A stretch of 64,000 nt of DNA from G963692885 sp964658655 (GTDB taxonomy: Bacteria > Acidobacteriota > Terriglobia > Terriglobales > Acidobacteriaceae): positions 1 to 64,000 of the forward strand of contig CAZZZL010000001.1 in NCBI GenBank assembly GCA_964658655.1, written 5' to 3'. The notes below the pieces were generated by a model. It was not told the DNA's origin, ran no database searches, and saw only the letters and a list, made by a program, of their open reading frames with translations. Both the position numbers and the translations under genes were made by a program. Each line of letters opens with the position of its first letter. Position 1 is the stretch's first letter. Shown piece by piece: positions 45,501-52,514 of the stretch.

Positions 45501-45838
45501 CCTTTGCGCAATATCTGAATCAGAGCAGCTTCGCCGTGCCGACGGCTGCCACCTATGGCAATCTGGGACGCAACCAGATCATAGGGCCCGGCTTCGGAAA
45601 CACGGATATTTCGCTGCTCAAGAACACTCCAATCTACAAAGAACGTGTCACCGCGCAGTTCCGCGTAGATATGTTTAACGTCTTCAACCGCACCAACCTG
45701 GCGCAGCCGAATAATAATATTGGCAGCGGTAGTTCTTTCGGCACGAGCACTTCAACCATTGGCGTCGAATACGGTGCACCGGGCATCGGTTCCGGCGAAC
45801 CCTACAACACGCAGTTAGCCTTGAAGATTCTTTTTTAG
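42548..45838 (+). CDS. Oar-like TonB-dependent outer membrane receptor
   Basis: The product has 1,096 residues. The signal peptide (1-26, LLAVLPSFAQ) is followed by a carboxypeptidase-regulatory domain (about 30-115, INGAITDPSGAVVPGAKVT ... LPAGDYTVKVEA). A plug follows (about 130-245, with LNGRDFTQLL and GSVNGTRSNQINWTINGTDN, and GGNVNVTTKSGSNQFHGDAYYY), then a long beta-barrel ending in a hydrophobic strand with terminal phenylalanine (LALKILF). These receptors import large oligosaccharides or peptides and are greatly expanded in acidobacteria. No substrate gene is adjacent. A strong terminator follows. Confidence 0.9.
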   Translation: MQIKTSGIRVIARVFLLLLAVLPSFAQTFRGDINGAITDPSGAVVPGAKVTATEVGTKAVRETISSGAGEFLFNSLPAGDYTVKVEAANFQTTEINGVQVLAGKIYTLPVKLALAQQASTVEVSADALSLDTTTTTQTTTLEGKSLQDTPLNGRDFTQLLGSSVAFAGYNNSGSVNGTRSNQINWTINGTDNNDLYLNVNAVNQGGISGIAGVVYPIDALDEYSLQTSGNSESGRSPGGNVNVTTKSGSNQFHGDAYYYNRNEALAVSSPFVQPGSPAQPLRNQNFGASVGGPIWRDHTFLFLLYEEQKFEIGGTNTVTEPSPAYEALALKELTKYGVAPSRVSQGILSTLWDPSVIANLPGTPLNYSSSAPQSGYSHNAVAHVDHNFSDRSHISGIYYYGQGYADAPSCIFVCSYLPEYFQTVPSHISNYNLVWNYSLKPNLTNQLAAGVNYFRQNFADAVHSQNPLTLAGLNIGTNISGTPQVAINGFDSIGVTPTSGRNDISGQISDTVSWTLGKHQVRFGAEYRRSYIDLYYYFGGRGAFNFGTGPSQIGPWSADTSVTDSNVLNLADFLAGYSYTSNITLGTQERDIYTHTGSVFGEDSWQVNPKLNINLGLRYDYQQPFYTNDPNLSYFDPNSPTGLVAAGGSGNPDYIYNSNKLNFSPRIGISYQQSERTVVRANYGLYFDQPAGQAFFGNIGIPNGGSGGANNNPVGTQPNEAIVLGASTPGKPIWTYGQQTPIFTPALGQPTGNNVVSIYSASRNFRTPYAQLFGLNVEQSLGKAWQLNIGYAGTVSRHNLVLQDINQNAPGGDQNPATVTVNGNTFSYQQSTRPYFSKFPNFGIINQINSAATSSYNALQVTLRSSAWHGLTSQFAYAWSHNLDDSSVFNTIPQNSLNLSGDYGNANNDIRNHFSSYLGYAIPGSAHGPKALTHGWEVNGILKYQNGQPINVLTGQDNSGTAEGEDRANITGTALTGNEKVQGHSFAQYLNQSSFAVPTAATYGNLGRNQIIGPGFGNTDISLLKNTPIYKERVTAQFRVDMFNVFNRTNLAQPNNNIGSGSSFGTSTSTIGVEYGAPGIGSGEPYNTQLALKILF

Positions 45839-45859
45839 AAAGCTGCAGTGTTAGCGGAG

Positions 45860-45893
45860 TGGCTGTTCTTAGGCAAGTAAGAACAGCCATTTA
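45860..45893 (+). terminator. Intrinsic terminator after the TonB receptor gene
   Basis: A perfect 12-bp stem, TGGCTGTTCTTA with TAAGAACAGCCA, around the loop GGCAAG is followed at once by TTTAT, 21 bases after the receptor stop codon. Confidence 0.85.
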
Positions 45894-46123
45894 TCTTCGC
45901 CGTTGTCTGACAAAAGAGCGATAAATCCTGTCTTCATTTCAACATCCTATGTGCGGCGATAATTCCGGGCCACGGCGTTTTAGGTTCGCCTAAAGGAACG
46001 ACGAACTCCTTTCAAGTTGAAAAGTTTGCTTCGCACGGCAAATATCCTGTTGAGCAGATTCGGTGAGGGCGACACAAGAAAGGCGGCATCGGCGGCGATT
46101 CAGCCGGGCTCTCATGAGTTTCT

Positions 46124-46345
46124 ATGATCTATCGAAAGAAGTTTCGTGAGTCATTCAAAGTGGACGCAACTGCTAAAGACGATACCGTCGTGGTTATTCA
46201 AAGGAGGAAAGCCATTGATCCCTTCGCATGGCGAATGGCGAGCACCGAATTGAAGGAGCACAACGCGCGGCTCACAGAGATTGTCTGTGAATTGTTGATC
46301 ACAAATCTGCGATTGCCCAATGAACTGAGCCGAATCGCTGCGTAG
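46124..46345 (+). CDS. Small hypothetical protein, 73 aa
   Basis: This is a basic, soluble 73-codon frame (MIYRKKFRESFKVDATAKDD ... ELKEHNARLTEIVCELL) with a helical C-terminal half. No family is recognised and no clear ribosome binding site precedes the ATG. It lies between a terminator and the end of a convergent kinase gene. It may be real or chance. Confidence 0.3.
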   Translation: MIYRKKFRESFKVDATAKDDTVVVIQRRKAIDPFAWRMASTELKEHNARLTEIVCELLITNLRLPNELSRIAA

Positions 46346-46361
46346 TAGGGTATTCCAGGGC

Positions 46362-47975
46362 TCAGGATTTCCGCACTCGAAACGAGATTCTGCGACCCGG
46401 CATACTCAGCAGCAGAATCCTCAGCCGAACAAATCCTATAGTCCACGACAATGAGTGGGCACTCATCAGATCTGATGCTCCCCTTATTCCCTGTTCTGCC
46501 GTCGATATGGGTTCGTGATTGCGAGGGAACCAAAGCATGAACACGGTACCGCTGCCGGAAGATCCCGACCTACTCTTCAATCGAACCTGTACTCCGTGAC
46601 GCCAAAGAATGTCTCGACTTACCCATAAACCAAGGCCGGTACCTTCGCTGCCCTTGGTCGTGTAAAACGCTTCGAACAGTCTATGTTGCGTCTCTGTTGT
46701 CATGCCGCACCCATTATCCGCGAGGGTGATGCGTACACCCGCGCGGCCGCTCTCCCAATGCATCGAATCCCTGATCCTCACGGCAACTCTTCCTCCCGCC
46801 GGGACCGCGTCAAATGAGTTCGATAGCAGATTTGCGAAGACCTGGCGCAGTTCCGAACTTAGACACGGCACGGCGGCCTCGGTCCTGTAAAGACGCTCAA
46901 CCGAGATACCGATTCGCTTGCTCTTCCCGTCAAGCAGGGTGAGAGCAGAATCAAATATCTGCGAGAGCTTTTCCTCTCTTGCATGCTCGGACCTTCGCGT
47001 AAAGTTAAGCGTCTGAGAAACGATTCGCGTCGCTGACGATACCTCTTCCTGTGCCTTGCGCAGGTGCTCGCGCATCATTGCTGGGTCTTGTTCAAACTCG
47101 GCCATGTATAGCAGGTTCTGAATGGCGTCCAGAGGATTATTAATCTCATGCGAGATCACTCCTGCCATACGCCCGATCAATGCCAGCTGCTCAGTCTTTT
47201 TCAGTGCTTCTTCCGCCGCCACCCGTTCCGTAACATTTGCAAAAAGGATCGCGACCCGCACACTGCCTTCTTCACCAAAGCGAAAAGCATAAACGTCAAA
47301 AGATCGTCCCTGCAGGGAAGGAGAATACTCTCGAAAACGCACCGACTGTCCGGTCAGTGCCACCTGTCCATAGATATCAATCCATTTATTTTCAATAGCA
47401 GGAACAAGCTGGCGAATCGTCCGGCCCGGAGCGCCGATCAATCCCACATGTTTTTCAAAGGCCGGATTTACCTCGACGAACTTATAGTCATCCGGCTTTC
47501 CCTGTGCATCAAACAAAATCTCGACCACGCAGAAGCCTTCATCGATCGAATTAAAGAGAGTCTGATACTGCTCAGCAGAAACTCGTAGCGCCTCCTCGGC
47601 ACTTTTTCGATCGGTCAAGTCCCGGACCAGTCCCAGGTAAAGCTTTTCTTTACCAACAAAGCAAGGACTGAGCCGCGCTTCCACGGGAAATACACTGCCA
47701 TCTTTGCGCCGTTGTCGTCCCATGAGCGTGGTGCATTGCCCGGCTTCAATCAAGCTCCAGGCTGATTGTGCTGAGACTATATCGAAGTCAATCTCGATAT
47801 CGAACACGCTTAGTTGCAGCAGTTCTTCGCGTGTATAGCCGAGCGATTCACACGCTCGGCGATTGACGTCGATAAACCTTCCGGAATAGTCGTGCAGGAA
47901 ATAAGCGTCGGGCGCCTGTTCAATCAACCCTCTGAGCTCATGTGAGTCGACGTGCAGTCTCTGATGGTGAGGCAT
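46362..47975 (-). CDS. PAS-domain sensor histidine kinase, cytoplasmic
   Basis: The product has 537 residues and no membrane segment. Two PAS domains (about 8-125, IEQAPDAYFLHDYSGRFIDV; about 130-255, YQTLFNSIDEGFCVVEILFD) precede the HisKA helix with phosphoacceptor histidine in VISHEINNPLDAIQNLLY, then the ATPase with NLLSNSFDAVPAGG, LADNGCGMTTE and GTGLGLWVSRDI. Residues after about 480 are a tail without known fold. It is an orphan kinase with no response regulator next to it. Its HisKA and ATPase parts closely resemble those of the kinase at 59229-60797. Confidence 0.9.
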   Translation of the reverse strand: MPHHQRLHVDSHELRGLIEQAPDAYFLHDYSGRFIDVNRRACESLGYTREELLQLSVFDIEIDFDIVSAQSAWSLIEAGQCTTLMGRQRRKDGSVFPVEARLSPCFVGKEKLYLGLVRDLTDRKSAEEALRVSAEQYQTLFNSIDEGFCVVEILFDAQGKPDDYKFVEVNPAFEKHVGLIGAPGRTIRQLVPAIENKWIDIYGQVALTGQSVRFREYSPSLQGRSFDVYAFRFGEEGSVRVAILFANVTERVAAEEALKKTEQLALIGRMAGVISHEINNPLDAIQNLLYMAEFEQDPAMMREHLRKAQEEVSSATRIVSQTLNFTRRSEHAREEKLSQIFDSALTLLDGKSKRIGISVERLYRTEAAVPCLSSELRQVFANLLSNSFDAVPAGGRVAVRIRDSMHWESGRAGVRITLADNGCGMTTETQHRLFEAFYTTKGSEGTGLGLWVSRDILWRHGVQVRLKSRSGSSGSGTVFMLWFPRNHEPISTAEQGIRGASDLMSAHSLSWTIGFVRLRILLLSMPGRRISFRVRKS

Positions 47976-48459
47976 AGGGGTTCCCTGCGAGTCTATTGAA
48001 ATACACCACCGCGCACCCGCCCACGCAAAGTTTGCGGCTATCCGAGTTCGCTTCTTACCTGATGATGAAATAGTAGCCGAAGTGCAACCTTCTTTATGGT
48101 CGGAACATTACTTTTCGTGGCTTCGAGGGTGCAAACCCCTCAACTTTGTTTGAAGCTATGGACGTTCGTCTTCTGTCTATGACCTTACCAATCGCCAGCC
48201 CCGCAGCAACTTCACGCGAAGCAAGCATCTGTGAAGCATCTACACTTCATGACTTCGCGAAGAAGTCGTACCTGGGCCCAGGTAACTAACGTGTTGACGC
48301 AGCAAAACCACGGTTATGCCGGCATGGGAGTTGAAGGTTCCTTTCTCTTCAGTTTTGTCCCGGCAACTTCTACTTGATGACAAACATTGTTAATGCCATT
48401 GAAGCGTATCTCGTGTCTTGGCCCCGGCAGGCAGGGATCGGACAGCATCCTAGAAGGCG
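47976..48459. promoter_or_regulatory. Divergent region left of the PIG-L operon
   Basis: This 484-bp space lies between a leftward kinase gene and a rightward operon, so promoters of both are expected. Two small dyads lie side by side: GACTTC-GCGAA-GAAGTC at 48251-48267 and the 12-bp palindrome CCTGGGCCCAGG at 48271-48282. They may be a regulator site but nothing proves it. No gene is seen. Confidence 0.4.
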
Positions 48460-49167
48460 ATGGTTGAATCCCTCACAAGCGAAGCAAAATGGGCAGAAAC
48501 CTTGCAGCATCTTCCCACCTGGACGCTGCCGGATAGACCAATACTTGTCATTGCGCCTCATCCGGATGATGAGACTCTGGGCGCAGGGGGCCTCATCGCG
48601 GCCGCATGCATGAGTGGAATTGAGGTTCGGGTAGCGGCTGTAACTGATGGTGAGAATGCCTATCCTGACAATAATTCTGATCAGATCGACACCCTTCGCG
48701 TTCTGCGCCGCAAAGAGCAGCTATGTGCACTAGGGCATCTTGGGCTGACGAGCGAAAGCGTGGTTAGACTAGCATTGCCCGATAGCGCCGTGCAAACAAA
48801 GCAGCAGCAACTCATCGATAAGCTTCTCGAGTTGGTCTCAGCTGATACGCACATATTGGCACCATGGAGAAACGATTTTCACCCCGACCATCAAGCTTGT
48901 GGATTGGCGGCTGAGGAAGTCGCTCGTATCAAAGGCGCACGTCTCACGTCCTATTTTTTCTGGACCTGGCATCAGGGTTCGCCCGACGAGATGCGGAAGC
49001 TTCCGCTCGTCTGCTTCCCGCTCACTCCCGACTTAATAGAGAAGAAGGGTCAAGCGTTGCAGTGTCACCGGTCTCAACTCTACCGACAGTCGGATGATCC
49101 AATTCTGCCGGATCATCTTCTCGGTCCTGCCCGCCGTTCTTTTGAAACGTATTCGGTATCTGAGTAA
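48460..49167 (+). CDS. PIG-L family deacetylase
   Basis: The product has 235 residues. The zinc-binding signature PHPDDETLGAGGLIAAA (about 27-43) and the later histidine motif FHPDHQACG, with the AAVTDGENAYPD strand, define the LmbE/PIG-L N-acetylglucosamine deacetylase fold. No signal peptide is present, so it acts in the cytoplasm, removing acetyl groups from an N-acetylated sugar or its conjugate. The stop overlaps the next start (TAATG), and three more genes follow with four-base overlaps. The enzyme probably frees an amino group for the methyltransferase encoded next; that order is inference. Confidence 0.9.
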   Translation: MVESLTSEAKWAETLQHLPTWTLPDRPILVIAPHPDDETLGAGGLIAAACMSGIEVRVAAVTDGENAYPDNNSDQIDTLRVLRRKEQLCALGHLGLTSESVVRLALPDSAVQTKQQQLIDKLLELVSADTHILAPWRNDFHPDHQACGLAAEEVARIKGARLTSYFFWTWHQGSPDEMRKLPLVCFPLTPDLIEKKGQALQCHRSQLYRQSDDPILPDHLLGPARRSFETYSVSE

Positions 49168-49739
49168 TGAAGAACACCACTAGCTCGAGCTTTTTTGAAG
49201 CGAAGTACCGGGAGGATGTTGATCCCTGGAACTTTCGTTCGAGCGCATACGAGCAGAGTCGCTACGCATCGATCATTTCCATACTTGCAGGTCGAAAGTA
49301 TCAGAGAGCCTTCGAGCCAGGATGTTCTATTGGCGTTCTCACAGCAAAACTGGCACCGCTTTGTGACGAATTAATTTCCATCGATGTGTCACCCACTGCA
49401 GTGGAACTCGCCCGGCAGCAATGCGCTTCTCATTCACACGTTGAAATTCAAATGGGCAGCCTTCCCGCCTTTATGCCTGCAGGCCCTTTTGACCTTATCG
49501 TCTTTAGTGAGATTGGCTACTACTTCGAGGAGCCGGAGCTCAGAGCTATCGGCAAGCTTCTCGTCAACAGACTTGCGCGAGACGGCGTATTTGTTGCGGC
49601 CCACTGGCTGGGTCAATCAGACGACCATATCCTTGGCGGCGGGCGCGTCCACCAGGTTCTTAGTCACCTTGACGGCCTGCGTCTGCAGCAGACAGAACCT
49701 CATGACGGCTTTCATCTCGATAGGTGGGTGCGGTCATGA
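49167..49739 (+). CDS. NodS-like SAM-dependent methyltransferase
   Basis: The product has 190 residues. Its N-terminus FFEAKYREDVDPWNFRSSAYEQSRY is the hallmark of the NodS group. SAM motif I is AFEPGCSIGVLTAKLA and later motifs are LISIDVSPTAVELARQQC and PFDLIVFSEIGYYF. NodS of rhizobia N-methylates the deacetylated amino sugar at the end of Nod-factor precursors. Homologues outside rhizobia have unknown acceptors. Placement after a PIG-L deacetylase and before a glycosyltransferase suggests methylation of an amino group or hydroxyl on a sugar. Confidence 0.85.
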   Translation: MKNTTSSSFFEAKYREDVDPWNFRSSAYEQSRYASIISILAGRKYQRAFEPGCSIGVLTAKLAPLCDELISIDVSPTAVELARQQCASHSHVEIQMGSLPAFMPAGPFDLIVFSEIGYYFEEPELRAIGKLLVNRLARDGVFVAAHWLGQSDDHILGGGRVHQVLSHLDGLRLQQTEPHDGFHLDRWVRS

Positions 49740-50452
49740 TTTCACCCTGGCACGTCAGCGTTTTGATCCCCGCACGCAACGAAGAACAATTGCTGCCTCG
49801 GTGCCTGCGTTCTGTCTTGGCGGCATTTGAGTGCCTTCCCTCCCACGTGTCCTATGACTTGACCGTTGCTGTTGACTCGTCCACCGATTCCACTCTTGAA
49901 ATTGCAGAGCGAATCATTTCCAAAGGAAATTGCGGGGCAGTAGTGTCGACCAATGAGGGGTTAGTGGGATGGGCGAGATCGCTTGCAACAGACACTGCAC
50001 TGAAACGGCATTCCGCGATTCATCACCGTTGGTGGCTGGCGAACACAGACGCAGACTGCGAAGTCCCCAAGGAGTGGCTGACACGGCAGCTAGCTCTCGC
50101 CGACACTGGCTTTGATGCCATAGCTGGAGTCGTCGATGTCGATAGCTTTGATGAACACGGCCAACATGTCCCGGACCATTTTCGCTCGAGCTATTTAATT
50201 CGCCCAGATGGCTCACACCCCCATATCCACGGAGCTAATATTGGATTCCGTGCTGACGCTTATTTACGCGCAGGTGGATGGCGCTCTATAGTGACAGCTG
50301 AAGACCACGATCTGTGGAATCGGCTCGCTAACGTCTGCTCGAACCGACTGTCAACCGATCAGGTGCGAGTCATCACTAGTGGCAGGCGTATTGGCCGCGC
50401 CCCGTGCGGATTTGCGAATGCTCTCGCCGCCCACAATGAGTCTGCGGCTTGA
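49736..50452 (+). CDS. Family 2 glycosyltransferase
   Basis: The start is ATG 49736, which overlaps the upstream stop as ATGA. The product has 238 residues with a GT-A fold: VSVLIPARNEEQLLPRCLRS, the DSSTDST loop, metal-binding NTDAD, and the acceptor-side TAEDHDLWNRL (ED motif). No membrane helix is present. It would transfer a sugar from a nucleotide donor; donor and acceptor are unknown. Its gene is the third of four with overlapping ends. Confidence 0.85.
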   Translation: MISPWHVSVLIPARNEEQLLPRCLRSVLAAFECLPSHVSYDLTVAVDSSTDSTLEIAERIISKGNCGAVVSTNEGLVGWARSLATDTALKRHSAIHHRWWLANTDADCEVPKEWLTRQLALADTGFDAIAGVVDVDSFDEHGQHVPDHFRSSYLIRPDGSHPHIHGANIGFRADAYLRAGGWRSIVTAEDHDLWNRLANVCSNRLSTDQVRVITSGRRIGRAPCGFANALAAHNESAA

Positions 50453-51338
50453 GTAGCGCCGACCTGGTCAAAAGACTAAGCGAGCTCCTGCTCGATCCAC
50501 CTCCGGTTCCAGGCGCCGGGCAGACCGCAAAGCGTCATCAACAACTTTTCGAGATAGGTCGCGAAAATCTCTCGCTCGCGCGGCTGGCGGAAGCGCACTG
50601 GGATGCCGTAGCGATCCTGGCCGAAGCGGGACGCGAGACGGCTCCGAATGCTATCTACGGCGTCTGGGCATCCGAAATTCCAGGCAAGGCGATCAGCCTG
50701 GACAGCGACAGCTTTGGATGGTGCATAAGTGGCTCAAAAATGTTTTGCAGCGGGGCTAATCTGGTTAGTCGGGCGCTGGTGACCGTCGGCACTGCCCGGC
50801 CCCAGCTCCTGGACATAGGTCTGCGCGATCACCCGTCGGCTCTCACATACGATCTTTCCCGTTGGAAAACGAGTGCCTTCGCTGCAACTAGTACCGCAAC
50901 TGTTACTTTTAATGCATTCCCCGTCTCCGAGTTGCAATTAGTTGGACCACTTGGCTGGTACTTGGAACGAGCGGGCTTCTGGCNNNNNNNNNNTACGCGC
51001 TCGGACAATCTCGGAATGATCCACACACCATGGCTCATCTTGGTGCGATGAGCGCAGATGTATGGGCGATGCGATCGTTTCTTGACCAGGCAGGCCGAGA
51101 GATCGACAACTCTCCTGCGGATGTGCCGGCGGCCCGCATTCGAGCGCGAACAGTTCGGCACCTGATCGAGCAAGGTTGTACAGACATTATGAGGCGACTG
51201 ACCCGCGCTTATGGACCTCACCCGCTTGCCATGCATGAAGAAGTCTTGATGCGCTATCAGGAGCTGGATTTATATATCAGGCAAAGTCATGCTGAACGGG
51301 ATCTGGAGGCTCTGGGCCTCGATTTAGTTAAATCCTAG
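50449..51338 (+). CDS. Acyl-CoA dehydrogenase-like flavoprotein, interrupted by an assembly gap
   Basis: The gene starts at TTG 50449, overlapping the glycosyltransferase stop. Before the gap it shows LAEAHWDAVAILAEAG, NAIYGVWASE, WCISGSKMFCSGANLV (the FAD/acyl contact strand) and FNAFPVSELQLVG. After the gap the frame YALGQSRNDPHTMAHLGAMS runs through a helical domain with LIEQGCTDIMRRLTRAYGPHPLA to a TAG. The two parts are in different frames if the ten N are taken literally, so some tens of bases are missing, probably about a dozen codons. No catalytic glutamate can be assigned with confidence. It is an odd partner for sugar enzymes and may oxidise a small substrate. Confidence 0.8.
50984..50993. 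other. Assembly gap of ten N
   Basis: Ten undetermined bases break the acyl-CoA dehydrogenase gene. The round number and the frame mismatch across it suggest a placeholder rather than a measured length. Confidence 0.95.
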
Positions 51339-51533
51339 TTCACGATGAGTACTTCAAGAAGCTCGTGACTTGTTTGTTCAACAAACTCTGCCTTTCTTCA
51401 TCCTATCTCCAGGAGAGAAGGTGCCTCGAGAACCCTTTGGACACTCCGACTTATCAAATGTCCATTTAGTCAAAGCCGCATAATAGGAAGTCCACTTGCC
51501 GCCGGCGATATCCGAAGTGCCGCGATAACCCTC

Positions 51534-52463
51534 TTACGGGTTGAGGTGAAGACGTTGTGCAGATTCCACGCTTTCGGCTGATGCGAGTTGCGTTGCAATT
51601 TTGAGTTCACTGTTGGATTCCTGATCCCGTCCAAGACGTCCAAAGGCGAGACCAAGATAATAGTGCGCTGGTTGATAGTCAGGCGCTACCAGAGTCGCCT
51701 GCCGCAACATTTGCGCTGACTCGGCATAGTCCTTCTGACGGTATAGTGCGATCCCATATATGGTCATCGCTCCTCCATGGCGAGGATCGCGTGCGAGAAC
51801 TCTTTTAGCCAGCTCGATGGCGCCTTGATATTGATTTTCCTTCAGTGCCATGTCTGCAAGCTGGTAAAGAGATTCAGTCTGGACCGGCCTTAGTTCAAGG
51901 GACTTATTGAATGCTTCCCTGGCTGCATCGTTCTGAAGACGCAGCTGGAGCATGCGTCCAAGCCCAAAGTACGCAGTTGCGTCGTCCGGTTTGCGTCGCA
52001 AGTATGCGCGCATCGCGTCCTCGGCCTGCGGCAGTTCTCCCCGGTCAAGCTTCACGCGTGCTGACAGGTAAAGGACCTTAGGCTCGTCCGGAGTCAACTT
52101 CTGTAGTTCCAGCACAACTGATTCCGCCTCTTGGAATAACCCGAGTTCATCTTCGAGCACGCCGAGGTCATACAGTAGTCGCGGGCTTTCGGCTACATAG
52201 GCGCGAGCACTTAACAGGATGCCAAGCGCTGCATTGTTATCGCCTTTTGCGCGGGCAGCCAAAGCAAGTTTTTCTGATACTTCTATCTCGCCTTCTCGCG
52301 CCGCCTGCTGATCAGGGTCCTTTGAGAGCAGCTGTTCATACGCGTCTTTAGTACCCTGATAATCCCCGGACTTCATCTTCGAAGACGCAAGCTGCAGCGA
52401 TCGATTCACAGCCGGTGTCGAGTCGGCCTGCAGCAACATCAGCGTAATGACCGCGAGAATCAT
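51534..52463 (-). CDS. Exported TPR-repeat protein
   Basis: The product has 309 residues. The short hydrophobic N-terminus (MILAVITLMLLQADS) may be a signal peptide. The rest is a chain of tetratricopeptide repeats, about eight, recognisable in SGDYQGTKDAYEQLLSKDPD, LYDLGVLEDELGLFQEAE, AYFGLGRMLQLRLQNDAA and HYYLGLAFGRLGRDQES. Such proteins bind partner proteins or peptides. The gene begins 51 bases after the end of a TonB receptor gene on the same strand, a pairing common in acidobacteria, so it may assist that receptor in the periplasm. Confidence 0.85.
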   Translation of the reverse strand: MILAVITLMLLQADSTPAVNRSLQLASSKMKSGDYQGTKDAYEQLLSKDPDQQAAREGEIEVSEKLALAARAKGDNNAALGILLSARAYVAESPRLLYDLGVLEDELGLFQEAESVVLELQKLTPDEPKVLYLSARVKLDRGELPQAEDAMRAYLRRKPDDATAYFGLGRMLQLRLQNDAAREAFNKSLELRPVQTESLYQLADMALKENQYQGAIELAKRVLARDPRHGGAMTIYGIALYRQKDYAESAQMLRQATLVAPDYQPAHYYLGLAFGRLGRDQESNSELKIATQLASAESVESAQRLHLNP

Positions 52464-52514
52464 ATGTCAAATAGAATAGAGGGCGAGGGGACTCGCCTTT
52501 CGGGTAAAGCAAAG

